A stretch of DNA of 64,000 bases from JACPNO01 sp963825405 (GTDB lineage Bacteria; Acidobacteriota; Terriglobia; Bryobacterales; Bryobacteraceae), in NCBI GenBank assembly GCA_963825405.1, contig CAWGTB010000003.1, positions 930,001-994,000 of the forward strand, written 5' to 3'. The notes beneath the pieces are model-generated. The model was not told the origin of the DNA, searched no databases, and saw only the letters and a program-made list of their open reading frames with translations. The number at the start of each line of letters is the position of its first letter. Positions within the stretch are counted from its first letter, which is position 1. Shown here one piece after another: positions 18,477-26,364 of the stretch. Position numbers and translations under genes: made by a program.

Positions 18477-19222
18477 GATGGCGGTCCGGCCTTGCGCGCG
18501 CAAACCTCCGCGGCCAGGACGTGAGGATCTTTCGTACGGGCGTTGCGCATCATGCGCAGCACGGATGCCTCGATGAAACCGGCTGCCCGAAACTCATCCA
18601 GGAAGGCGCCTGCTTCCTTAGCTCCGCCGATTCAGGCGAACCAATCCTTTTCGTCGCGCTGTGACTTAGCCGGAAGCGGCTCGCGTAGTACCAACTCAGC
18701 CGCATAGACTGCGCCGCCTGGCTTTACCACTCGCGCCAGTTCACGGAAAATCGCATCCCTCGCCGGATTCAAGTTAAAAATGCCATTGACCATAGCCACC
18801 GTGATCGAGCCATCGCGCAACGGCAGGTTTTCGGCAGCGGCCTCGCAGAACAGTACATTCGGCACGTCGGCATCCCCGGCGGCATAGCGCGCCCGAGCTA
18901 GCATCGCGGAGCTGAAGTCTACTCCGAGAACCGTACCTGCCAGGCCGGTTCGTTTTGCCGCAATCAGGGAATCCAATCCGGCGCCGCAACCCAAATCCAG
19001 CACGATGCCACTTTCGGGTATATCGGCGAAAATCGACACGTTGGAGACGCCGGTGAAGGCCTCCACGCACTGAGGGGGCATGGCGGTAAGCACATCCTCG
19101 GGATACCCCAAGCTCCGGGCGAACGGACGTCCCACGGGAAACGCGTGCTGCTGCTCCGGGCGAAGCGCTGCTGCCGAATACGCGTCGCGTACCTTGGTAC
19201 GGAGATTGCTGCTTTCATCCAT
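18473..19222 (-). CDS. ArsM/UbiE-like SAM methyltransferase with in-frame TGA (candidate selenoprotein)
   Basis: Class I methyltransferase: motif I IVLDLGCGAGLDSLIAA (~74-90), VLGVDFSSAMLARAR, and PLRDGSITVAMVNGIFNLNP. Translation meets TGA at 18632-18634 after DEKDWFA, but the same frame stays open 52 more codons (IGGAKEAGAFLDEFRAAGF...) to TGA at 18473-18475. In ArsM-type enzymes a conserved Cys sits exactly here, in a C-I/V-x-GA-L context, so the TGA replaces Cys (residue 197). The extension ends in an ATGA overlap with the next gene, and a hairpin follows the TGA. Reading TGA as selenocysteine gives 249 residues. A TGC/TGT-to-TGA sequencing error is the main alternative. Confidence 0.72.
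18600..18618 (-). promoter_or_regulatory. SECIS-like hairpin downstream of the in-frame TGA
   Basis: Starting 14 bases after the TGA in the methyltransferase mRNA, AGGAAG pairs with CUUCCU around the loop CAGGCGC, a perfect six-base-pair stem. An alternative fold pairs GC with GC to give an AGGC apical loop with one bulged C. The apical GG lies about 20 bases from the UGA, within the distance of known bacterial SECIS elements, and GCAGG also occurs at the tip of the E. coli fdhF element. Function is inferred. Confidence 0.5.
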
Positions 19223-19286
19223 TCCGTTGCGCTTCGTCTTTCACACCCCCGGGCACTCCAGCTTACATCATGGATATCATGTTGGT

Positions 19287-20699
19287 ATGAAGCGGGGCAC
19301 GCACCTTCTGATTTGGGCCGTGGCGGCGGCGCCCTTGTATTGCCAAGCGCCCGGCGCGCTGGATACAAAACAGCCCGACGCTCTGCACGAGTTCAGCTCT
19401 TCACTTCAGACCCTGGCGCATCGTGCGGGCCGCGCGGTTGTGCAGATTTTCTCCACCGGATATGCGCTGCGTGATGAAGAGGAAAACAGCAGTGCCGCGA
19501 GTTTACTCACCCGCCAACGCAGCACGGGCTCCGGAATTATTCTCACCGCCGATGGCTACATCGTAACCAATGCCCACGTAGTGCGATCCGGGCAGCGTTT
19601 GCAGGTGCAGCTCTCATCTCCTCCGGAGAATCAACCCGGGCACTCGCTGCTTCGCCCGGCCGGCAAGAAGGTGGCCGCCAAAGTGGTGGGAGTGGATCGC
19701 GAAACCGATCTGGCTGTGTTGAAAATCGAAGGGGAAAATCTCCAGCATCTGCAGTTAGGCGATTCCGACGAGTTGCGTCAGGGACAGATTGTGCTCGCGT
19801 TCGGCAGCCCGCTGGGCCTGGCAAATTCCGTAACCATGGGCGTAGTGAGCTCGACCGCCCGCCAGTTGAAGCCGGACGACCCGGTGGTTTACATACAAAC
19901 TGATGCTCCCATCAATCCCGGCAATAGCGGCGGCCCGCTGCTGGATACCGATGGCCGCGTAGTCGGAATCAACACGATGATCCTGACGCAATCCGGCGGC
20001 AGCGAAGGCGTAGGCTTGGCTATTCCCAGCAACGTAGTCAAGAATGTGTACTCGCAAATCAAGAAGGATGGCCACGTGCATCGCGGGCAGCTCGGCGTTT
20101 ACGCCCAGACCATCACGCCTGCCCTTGCGGCGGGACTGGGGTTGCAACAGGAATGGGGGGTGGTTATCGGCGATGTCGCGTCCGACGGACCCGCCGACAA
20201 AGCCGGACTGCACGTGGGTGACGTCATCCTGCGCCTGGATGGAAAACCTATGGAGAATGCCCGCCAGCTCGAGGTCAACATCTACCGCCGCAGTCTGAAC
20301 GAAAAAGTGAAACTGGATGTGATGCGCGGCCACGATGCGCTCACCGTGGAAGTTCCCGTAATTGAGCGCAAGGATGATCCCCAGCGGTTCGCCGACATGG
20401 TTAATCCCGATCAGAACGTGGTGGCGCGTCTGGGCATTCTGGGTATCGCGATCGATCGGAAAGTGTCCGCCATGCTGCCGGATCTGCGCAAGACCTATGG
20501 CGTCGTGGTGGCCGCCAGCATGTTCGGATCGCAAGGCGGCCTGCAGACAGGCGACGTCATCTACGCCGTAAATGGCGATCCCATTTCCAGCGTGGAAGCG
20601 CTCCGGACTGCTCTTGGCTCCGTGAAGTCTGGTGATCCGGCGATCCTGCAGATTGAGCGCGACGGACGGCTGATGTTTCTCGAAGTGGAACTGGAATAA
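19287..20699 (+). CDS. HtrA/DegP-like serine protease with two PDZ domains
   Basis: 470 residues, periplasmic quality-control protease. ATG at 19287 starts a signal peptide (HLLIWAVAAAPLYCQ). The trypsin-like domain shows the triad: His in VTNAHVVRSG, Asp in DRETDLAVLKI, Ser in NPGNSGGPLLDTDG. Two PDZ domains follow (GVVIGDVASDGPADKAGLHVGD and VVVAASMFGSQGGLQTGDVIYAVNGDPI). The open frame extends upstream to 19080 but overlaps the divergent methyltransferase, so it is not used. Only 25 bases separate its stop from the his leader peptide start; the his promoter lies in and around the end of this gene. Confidence 0.94.
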   Translation: MKRGTHLLIWAVAAAPLYCQAPGALDTKQPDALHEFSSSLQTLAHRAGRAVVQIFSTGYALRDEEENSSAASLLTRQRSTGSGIILTADGYIVTNAHVVRSGQRLQVQLSSPPENQPGHSLLRPAGKKVAAKVVGVDRETDLAVLKIEGENLQHLQLGDSDELRQGQIVLAFGSPLGLANSVTMGVVSSTARQLKPDDPVVYIQTDAPINPGNSGGPLLDTDGRVVGINTMILTQSGGSEGVGLAIPSNVVKNVYSQIKKDGHVHRGQLGVYAQTITPALAAGLGLQQEWGVVIGDVASDGPADKAGLHVGDVILRLDGKPMENARQLEVNIYRRSLNEKVKLDVMRGHDALTVEVPVIERKDDPQRFADMVNPDQNVVARLGILGIAIDRKVSAMLPDLRKTYGVVVAASMFGSQGGLQTGDVIYAVNGDPISSVEALRTALGSVKSGDPAILQIERDGRLMFLEVELE

Positions 20700-20709
20700 C
20701 CGCATCTGC

Positions 20710-20715
20710 TATAGT
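20710..20715 (+). promoter_or_regulatory. Candidate -10 element of the his operon
   Basis: TATAGT lies about ten bases before the leader-peptide ATG. A -35 match is weak (TGGAAC at 20686-20691). If correct, transcription starts near 20722 and the leader peptide would be read from an almost leaderless mRNA, which fits the lack of a ribosome-binding site before it. Confidence 0.4.
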
Positions 20716-20724
20716 GTTGGTTTC

Positions 20725-20796
20725 ATGAGACGAGTCACCGCTGCCATGCGCCATCATCATCATTTGGCCTCCCACCGGCGGCGGGCGCTTGTCTGA
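20725..20796 (+). CDS. hisL: His leader peptide (histidine operon attenuator)
   Basis: A 23-codon ORF beginning MRRVTAAMR and containing four consecutive His codons (CAT, 20752-20763) plus a fifth (CAC, 20773-20775), then RRR and a TGA stop. A His run of this kind directly before a his operon and an intrinsic terminator is the hallmark of ribosome-mediated attenuation as known in enterobacteria. A ribosome stalled on the His run leaves the antiterminator arm just downstream free; one reaching the stop covers it. It is shorter than the usual ORF cutoff. No homologous leader is known to me from this phylum, so the assignment rests on sequence logic. Confidence 0.82.
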   Translation: MRRVTAAMRHHHHLASHRRRALV

Positions 20797-20850
20797 CTTC
20801 TTCGAAGCAAAATAGAAGGGACGCCCGCCGCAGTACTGGCGGGCTTTTTT
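20779..20850 (+). terminator. His attenuator: terminator and competing antiterminator
   Basis: Terminator: GCCCGCC (20823-20829) pairs with GGCGGGC (20838-20844) around an eight-base loop, followed by six T (20845-20850). Antiterminator: CGGCGGGCG (20779-20787), inside the last leader codons, is perfectly complementary to CGCCCGCCG (20822-20830), which contains the 5' arm of the terminator. The structures exclude each other, giving termination when His is plentiful and read-through when ribosomes stall on the His codons. Confidence 0.83.
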
Positions 20851-20863
20851 GTTGGATAACGGC

Positions 20864-21244
20864 ATGGATCTGAACTTTCAAAAATCGGACGGGCTGGTGA
20901 CGGCGGTCATCCAGGATCATGTGAGCGGGCGCGTTCTCATGGTCGGATATATGAACGAAGAGGCTTTTCGCAAGACTGTCGAAACCGGGTTTGCGACGTT
21001 CTACAGCCGCTCGCGGCGCAAGCTCTGGCTGAAGGGCGAGACCAGTGGACATCGCCTCATCGTCAAGGAAATCTCGACGGATTGCGACCAGGACGCGCTA
21101 TTGATCCGAGTTGAAACGCAGGGCCCGGGCGTATGTCACGACGGCTATCACAGCTGTTTTTACCGGCGCTTGAATGATGGCGAATGGCAGGTTTCCGAAG
21201 AACGCGCCTACGATCCCAAGTCTGTCTACGGGAGCCAATCATGA
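20864..21244 (+). CDS. hisI: Phosphoribosyl-AMP cyclohydrolase
   Basis: Third step of histidine biosynthesis, opening the purine ring of PR-AMP. 126 residues, a stand-alone HisI without the HisE domain. Metal-binding motifs are present: STDCDQDALL (~71-80) and the paired Cys in GVCHDGYHSCFYR (~91 and 98). Also RVLMVGYMNEEA and YSRSRRKLWLKGETSGH, typical of the family. ATG at 20864 is 13 bases beyond the attenuator T-run; an in-frame TTG further upstream lies in the terminator. First structural gene of the operon; its stop overlaps the hisG start (ATGA). Confidence 0.95.
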   Translation: MDLNFQKSDGLVTAVIQDHVSGRVLMVGYMNEEAFRKTVETGFATFYSRSRRKLWLKGETSGHRLIVKEISTDCDQDALLIRVETQGPGVCHDGYHSCFYRRLNDGEWQVSEERAYDPKSVYGSQS

Positions 21245-22110
21245 AGCTGAAGCTGGGCATCCCGAAAGGCAGCCTGGAAGTTGCCACTATCGATTTGTTT
21301 CGCCGCGCCGGTTACATTATCACCACCAGCTCGCGATCTTATTTCCCGGCCATTGACGACGCGCAAATGGAGTGCATGCTGATTCGGGCGCAAGAAATGG
21401 CGCGCTATGTGGAGGACGGCATCCTGGACGCCGGCCTGACTGGCCTGGACTGGGTGGCAGAAAGCGGCGCCCACGTCGAGGCCGTCGCCGATCTGGTCTA
21501 CGCCAAACAGAGTTTCGGCAAAGTGCGCTGGGTGTTGGCCGTACCTGAGTCATCACCGTTCCTCACCGTAGCCGACTTACAAGGCAAGATCATCGCGACC
21601 GAGTTGGTCGAAACCACCAAACGCTATCTGGCCACGCACGGCGTCACTGCCAAAGTCGAATTCAGTTGGGGCGCGACCGAAGTGAAGCCGCCGGTGCTGG
21701 CCGACGCTATCGTCGAGGTCACCGAAACCGGCTCTTCGCTGCGCGCCAACAAACTCAAAATCATCGACACGGTTTTGGAATCGAACACGCAGCTCATCGC
21801 CAATCGGGATTCCTGGAAAGACGATTGGAAGCGGCGCAAGCTCGAAGATTTGCGGATGCTGTTGGAAGGGGCGATTAATGCGCTCGGTAAAGTCGGGCTG
21901 ATGTTGAATGTCCACAAGGATTCGCTGCCGCAGGTGCTGGCCGTGTTGCCGGCGCTCAAGCGGCCCACCATTTCCCACTTGAGCGATGAAGAGTGGCTGG
22001 CCGTCAACACCATTCTCGACGAATCCACCGTGCGCGACATTATTCCGCGTCTGAAGCAGGCGGGCGCGCAGGGAATTGTCGAATATCCGCTGAACAAGAT
22101 CGTGCTCTGA
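21241..22110 (+). CDS. hisG: ATP phosphoribosyltransferase, long form
   Basis: First and feedback-regulated step of histidine synthesis, joining ATP and PRPP. 289 residues, the long form with a C-terminal regulatory domain, so HisZ is not needed. Catalytic part: KLKLGIPKGSLEVATIDLFRRAGY, GILDAGLTGLDWV, and the PRPP-binding loop in DAIVEVTETGSSLRANKLKII. The C-terminal HisG_C region (GLMLNVHKDSLPQVLAVLPALKRPTISHL) should bind histidine. ATG at 21241 overlaps the hisI stop. Intact. Confidence 0.96.
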   Translation: MKLKLGIPKGSLEVATIDLFRRAGYIITTSSRSYFPAIDDAQMECMLIRAQEMARYVEDGILDAGLTGLDWVAESGAHVEAVADLVYAKQSFGKVRWVLAVPESSPFLTVADLQGKIIATELVETTKRYLATHGVTAKVEFSWGATEVKPPVLADAIVEVTETGSSLRANKLKIIDTVLESNTQLIANRDSWKDDWKRRKLEDLRMLLEGAINALGKVGLMLNVHKDSLPQVLAVLPALKRPTISHLSDEEWLAVNTILDESTVRDIIPRLKQAGAQGIVEYPLNKIVL

Positions 22111-22114
22111 CGCT

Positions 22115-23360
22115 ATGATCCGGATCATTCCAGCCAGCCGTTTGGGTCCGCTGCTTGAGAAGCGAGCCAGCCGCCTTAGCCGGGCGGAGGCTGTGGTGCG
22201 GCCTATACTTGAGGCCGTCCGCAAGCGCGGCGACAAAGCGCTGGTTGAGTACGCGCGCAAGCTGGATGGCCTGGAGCGGCCTGGCGTGCGCGTTCCGCAG
22301 CGTGAGTTGGCGGCTGCTGAAGACAATCTTTCGCCTGCGTTTCGCGCCGCGGTGAATACGGCTTCACGCAACATCCGCGCGTATGCCCGGTTGCAGCTTC
22401 CGCGCGAGTGGATGCGGACGCTGCGCCCCGGTCTGCGGCTGGGCCAGATCGTGCGGCCACTCGAAACCATCGCCGCGTATATTCCGGGTGGTCGCTATCC
22501 GCTGCCCTCAACGTTGATGATGACCGTGATCACGGCGCAGGTGGCGGGCGTGCCGAATATCTGTGTGGCGTGTCCGCGTGCGGTGCCTGAGATTTTCGGC
22601 ACGGCGCACCGCCTCAAAGTAGCCAACGTTTTTCAAATGGGCGGCGCGCAAGCCATTGCAGCTTTCGCGTTCGGCACGCGCACGGTTCCCAAAGCCGATC
22701 GCATCGTCGGGCCGGGCAATATCTACGTGGCTGCGGCGAAGAAGCTGCTCGCCGGAGAAACCGGCATCGATTTCGTCGCCGGGCCTACTGAGATTCTGAT
22801 CATCGCCGCCGTCGGGGAATCCGAAGTTTCTCGCCGCCGATATGCTGGCGCAGGCGGAACACGATGCCGACGCGAGCGCCATCCTGCTGACCACTTCGAA
22901 AAGGCTTGCCGGTGCAGTCGCCATAGAGATCGAGCGGCAATTGCAGACGCTGCCCACAGCGGGCGTAGCCAGGCGGGCGATCGCGGAGAACAGTGCCATC
23001 GTGCTGGTGCAATCGCTCGACGAAGCGGTGGACATTGCGAATCGCATTGCGCCCGAGCATCTCAGCATTCCCGACAACGCGCTGCTGAAGAAAATTAACA
23101 ATGCCGGCAGCGTCTTCATCGGTCCATTCAGCCCCGAAGCAGCGGGCGATTACGCTTCCGGGCCGAATCACGTGCTGCCTACCAGTGGGGCTGCTCGTGT
23201 GCGCGGCGGCCTCTCGGTGATGGATTTCGTGAAAGTGATTTCCGTGCAGCAACTGAATACTCGCGGCCTCGCCGGATTGTCCAACGCCATCCGAACGTTG
23301 GCGCGCGCCGAAGGTTTGGAAGCGCATGCCCGCTCGATCGAAGCGAGGCTTGATGGCTAG
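22115..23360 (+). CDS. hisD: Histidinol dehydrogenase (frameshifted at a G run)
   Basis: Last two oxidations to histidine, zinc- and NAD-dependent. The joined protein is about 415 residues. Motifs: IAAYIPGGRYPLPSTLMMTVI, FQMGGAQAIAAFAFGT, KADRIVGPGNIYVAAAK, DFVAGPTEILI, then after the break AEHDADASAILLTTS, RIAPEHLSI and GPNHVLPTSG. The frame changes at a run of four G (22814-22817); three G would give the conserved GNPKFLAADMLAQAEHD. Because a one-base homopolymer change restores a full enzyme in an intact operon, I regard this as sequence error. The stop lies just inside hisC. Confidence 0.93.
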
Positions 23361-24423
23361 GCTGCCCAAAGGAATCGTACGGCCGCGCGAAGCGGTGCTG
23401 CGTATGGCGCCTTACTCGCCGCCTACGGCAGGCCGCGCGGGAAAATTGCGTCTGGATTTCAACGAGAACACCGTAGGCGCGTCACCGCGAGTCGCCGAAT
23501 TTCTGCGTCGGCAACTTAGCGCGGGAGATTTGGCGGTGTATCCGGAATATCGCGAGGCCCGCAACGCGCTTGCTGAATTCTTCGGTGTAAGCCCCGATCA
23601 GTTCTTAATCAGCAACGGCACCGACGAAGCCATACAGGTTTTCATCAACACGTATGTCAATGCCGGAGAAAGAGTGGTCCTCCTGCGCCCAGCTTACGCG
23701 ATGTACCGCTTTTATGCGGAACTGGCGGGAGCGAAAATCCGCGAGGTGAATTATCGCCGGCCCCGCATGGATTTTCCGTTGGAAGAGCTGTTGGATCATA
23801 TCGCGCCCTCCACTCGCGCGGTGATCATCGCTAATCCCGGCAATCCGACGGGGACCGGGACGTCACTCGCCGGCATCGAACGCATTCTGAAACGCGCCAG
23901 CCGCGCTGTAGTGCTGATCGACGAGGCGTACTTCGAATTCTGCGGCGTCACCGCGCTGCCATTGATCGAGCGCTCTCGCAATCTTTTTGTGAGCCGGACA
24001 TTTTCGAAAGTGTTCGGCATGGCGGCCATGCGATTGGGATGTTTGTTTTCCCATCCGGCCAACGTCGCCTATCTTCGCAAGGCGCAATCCCCGTACAGTG
24101 TGAACACGCTCGCCACTCTCGCGGTGCAAGAGGCGGTCCGCGACCGTCGCTACGTGGAACACTACGTCACCGAGGTCCTGGCGGCTCGTGAGCTGCTATG
24201 TGTCGGCCTGGAGAAATTAAAGATTCCGTATGTGCCCAGCAGCGCGAACTTCGTTCTGGTGAATGCGGGCAAAAAGGCAGCCGCATTGCGGGATGCGCTG
24301 CGCGATCGCGGAATCCTGGTGCGCGATCGCAGTCACGAAGTTCCCGGCCACGTGCGCATCACGGTGGGTACGCGTGAGCAAACACGACGGCTGATAACGG
24401 CTCTGGAAGAATTCTGGCGATGA
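23353..24423 (+). CDS. hisC: Histidinol-phosphate aminotransferase
   Basis: PLP enzyme converting imidazole-acetol phosphate to histidinol phosphate; 356 residues. Shows LRLDFNENTVGASPRV, LISNGTDEAIQVFINTY, IIANPGNPTGTGTSL, LIDEAYFEF and the PLP Lys in SRTFSKVFGMAAMRLG; ends PGHVRITVGTREQTRRLITAL. ATG at 23353 lies within the last codons of hisD (8-base overlap); the longer open frame to 23326 is the antecedent of hisD sequence. Stop overlaps the following HAD gene (ATGA). Confidence 0.95.
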   Translation: MARLPKGIVRPREAVLRMAPYSPPTAGRAGKLRLDFNENTVGASPRVAEFLRRQLSAGDLAVYPEYREARNALAEFFGVSPDQFLISNGTDEAIQVFINTYVNAGERVVLLRPAYAMYRFYAELAGAKIREVNYRRPRMDFPLEELLDHIAPSTRAVIIANPGNPTGTGTSLAGIERILKRASRAVVLIDEAYFEFCGVTALPLIERSRNLFVSRTFSKVFGMAAMRLGCLFSHPANVAYLRKAQSPYSVNTLATLAVQEAVRDRRYVEHYVTEVLAARELLCVGLEKLKIPYVPSSANFVLVNAGKKAAALRDALRDRGILVRDRSHEVPGHVRITVGTREQTRRLITALEEFWR

Positions 24424-25094
24424 CAAAACCGGTTTTAGTATTCGACATGGACGGCGTGCTGGTAGAGGTGACGGAATCGTATCGCGAAACCATTCAGCGG
24501 ACGGTTGAGCATTTCACGGGCAAGCGGATCACGCGCGAGTTCATTCAGGAGATCAAAAACAAGGGCGGCTGGAACGATGATTGGAAACTCTCCACACATC
24601 TGATTCGCGAGGCAGGCGTCGGCGTGGAATATCAGACGGTGGTGGATCGTTTCCAGTCTATCTTTCACGGCGATGGCACCGATGGATTGATCTTGCGAGA
24701 GCGCTGGATCGCGGCGGACGGCCTGTTCGATCGCCTGGCCGCGCGTTTTCAATTGGCCATTTTCACGGGCCGCCTCAAGTGGGAAGCCAACGTCACACTC
24801 ACGCGCCATGCGCCGACCCTGCGCTTCGATCCACTTATCGGCACCGACGACGTGGAGCACGGCAAGCCAGCGCCGGAAGGTCTGCTGAAGATTCGAGCGG
24901 CGACCGGAGGCCGCGAACTCTGGTACGTCGGGGACACCGTGGATGATGCACGCTCGGCGCGCGGCGCGAATGTGCCTTTCATCGGGATCGCGGCGCCCAC
25001 CAGCGCGCGCCGGGAAGAACTGATCGAGCTGTTTCACGCCGAAAAGGCCATCGCGGTGCTCGAAGACATCAACCAACTGGAGAGTGCGCTGTGA
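24420..25094 (+). CDS. HAD-superfamily phosphatase in the his operon (candidate histidinol-phosphatase)
   Basis: 224 residues. HAD motif I VFDMDGVLVEV with nucleophile Asp, motif II LAIFTGRLKWEAN, Lys in HGKPAPEGLL and motif IV WYVGDTVDDARSA. This matches the HAD-IA subgroup often found beside hisB. The operon has no other histidinol-phosphate phosphatase (no HisB N-domain, PHP-type HisK or HisN), so this gene is a good candidate for that step; this is inference from context. Overlaps hisC and hisB by four bases each (ATGA, GTGA). Confidence 0.85.
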   Translation: MTKPVLVFDMDGVLVEVTESYRETIQRTVEHFTGKRITREFIQEIKNKGGWNDDWKLSTHLIREAGVGVEYQTVVDRFQSIFHGDGTDGLILRERWIAADGLFDRLAARFQLAIFTGRLKWEANVTLTRHAPTLRFDPLIGTDDVEHGKPAPEGLLKIRAATGGRELWYVGDTVDDARSARGANVPFIGIAAPTSARREELIELFHAEKAIAVLEDINQLESAL

Positions 25095-25678
25095 GAAAGG
25101 CAGCCATCGCGCGCGTCACCAAAGAGACGCAGATCAGCGGCTCGCTGAACATCGACGGGCTGGGGCGTTACGAGATTTCGACTGGCATACGATTCCTGGA
25201 TCATATGCTGGAATTGTTTACCAAGCACGGCGGCTTTGATTTAAAGCTGCACGCCAAGGGCGATTTGGATGTCGACCAGCATCACACTGTCGAAGACGCG
25301 GGCATCGTGCTCGGTCAGCTTTTCGCCAAGGCTCTCGGCGACCGCCGCGGCATCAATCGGGCAGGATATTTTGTGCTGCCCATGGATGAGACGCTGGCGG
25401 TCGTGGCATTGGATTTGGGCGGCAGGCCATCGCTGGTTTATCAGGATCGCGTGACAGTCCGGCTCGTCGGCGATTTGCAGACGGAACTGGTGGAAGATTT
25501 CTTCGGCGGTTTCGTGAATCACGCTGGCGCCAACCTCCACGCCAAGGTGCTCTACGGGCGCTCGAACCATCACAAGATCGAAGCGATTTTCAAATGCTTC
25601 GCGCGCGCTATGAAATTTGCGTGCTCGCGTGACAAGCGGCTGCGCGGCCAGTTGCCGTCGACGAAAGGTCTGTTGTGA
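25091..25678 (+). CDS. hisB: Imidazoleglycerol-phosphate dehydratase
   Basis: Sixth step of histidine synthesis, manganese-dependent dehydration of IGP. 195 residues, monofunctional. Duplicated metal-binding repeats are visible: FLDHMLELFTKHGGFDL with DVDQHHTVEDAGIVLGQ, and DFFGGFVNHAGANLHAKVLYGRSNHHKIEAIFKCFARAM. GTG start at 25091 overlaps the HAD stop and its stop overlaps the hisH start. The absence of a fused phosphatase domain supports the adjacent HAD gene as the missing phosphatase. Confidence 0.96.
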   Translation: MRKAAIARVTKETQISGSLNIDGLGRYEISTGIRFLDHMLELFTKHGGFDLKLHAKGDLDVDQHHTVEDAGIVLGQLFAKALGDRRGINRAGYFVLPMDETLAVVALDLGGRPSLVYQDRVTVRLVGDLQTELVEDFFGGFVNHAGANLHAKVLYGRSNHHKIEAIFKCFARAMKFACSRDKRLRGQLPSTKGLL

Positions 25679-26268
25679 TTGCCATTCTGGATTATGGAGC
25701 AGGCAATTTGCGGTCGGTGGAAAACACGCTGGATGAAATCGGCGCCGAATATACGCTGGTGCGCGATTCCGACTCGCTGCGGAAGGCCACCAAGATATTG
25801 TTGCCGGGAGTGGGGCATTTCGGCCAGATGATGCGCGCGCTCGATCGGATGCAGGTGCGCGTGGCGCTCACCGAAAGAATCCGCGCCGGAGTTCCATTTC
25901 TCGGAATTTGTCTGGGCCTGCAAGCCCTATTCGAAGCGAGTCAAGAGGCTCCGGATTTGCATGGCCTGGGGATTTACAAGGGAATCGTGCGGCGCTTTCC
26001 TGCCGAGGTGCGCGTTCCGCACATGGGTTGGAACACATTGGAAGCGCGTGCGCCGTCGCGTTTGCTGGCTGGACTTGGCGCTGAGCCTTACGTCTATTTC
26101 GCCCACAGTTATTACGTTCCGGAGACCGGTGTGATGACGGCGCGGGCAACATATGCTGAGCCGTACACAGCGGTGCTTGAAGCCGGCAGCACCTTCGGCG
26201 TGCAGTTTCATCCGGAAAAATCCGGCCCGGTGGGCCTGAGGATTATGAGGAACTTCTGTGAATTGTAA
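25675..26268 (+). CDS. hisH: Imidazole glycerol phosphate synthase, glutaminase subunit
   Basis: Type I glutamine amidotransferase that feeds ammonia to HisF; 197 residues. Triad: Cys in FLGICLGLQALFE, His and Glu in VQFHPEKSG. Also AILDYGAGNLRSVENTL and LLPGVGHFGQMM, typical of HisH. GTG at 25675 overlaps the hisB stop. The gap to hisF (96 bases) is unusually large for this operon and is filled by a palindromic repeat. Confidence 0.96.
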   Translation: MIAILDYGAGNLRSVENTLDEIGAEYTLVRDSDSLRKATKILLPGVGHFGQMMRALDRMQVRVALTERIRAGVPFLGICLGLQALFEASQEAPDLHGLGIYKGIVRRFPAEVRVPHMGWNTLEARAPSRLLAGLGAEPYVYFAHSYYVPETGVMTARATYAEPYTAVLEAGSTFGVQFHPEKSGPVGLRIMRNFCEL

Positions 26269-26275
26269 AAAAGCA

Positions 26276-26354
26276 TCTCGCAGAGGCGCAGAGTCCGCAG
26301 AGAAAAATCATACTAAGTTGGTTTCTCTGCGATCTCTGCGGCTCTGCGTGAAAT
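26276..26354. repeat. Dispersed palindromic intergenic repeat, copy 1 (between hisH and hisF)
   Basis: An imperfect palindrome of about 80 bases made of CGCAGAG units on the left (tctcgcagaggcgcagag, cgcagagaaa) and CTCTGCG units on the right (tttctctgcg, atctctgcgg, ctctgcg). A second copy of the same design lies at 49940-50005. The two occupy unrelated intergenic sites, so this is a mobile or REP-like repeat rather than a gene-specific structure. It can form a long hairpin in the his mRNA. Confidence 0.75.
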
Positions 26355-26364
26355 CTTTTTAAGC

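Noticed and set aside
17966..18503. Start of the beta-barrel gene at 18503
   Set aside because: The ATG at 18476 overlaps the methyltransferase's final stop and directly precedes the signal peptide, so it is the better start.
18504..18631. Region after the methyltransferase TGA read as a mere intergenic gap
   Set aside because: The same frame stays open with family-like sequence and ends in an ATGA overlap with the next gene, so it is coding.
22115..23360. hisD as a true pseudogene
   Set aside because: A single G deletion in a four-G run restores all conserved motifs, and the rest of the his operon is intact.
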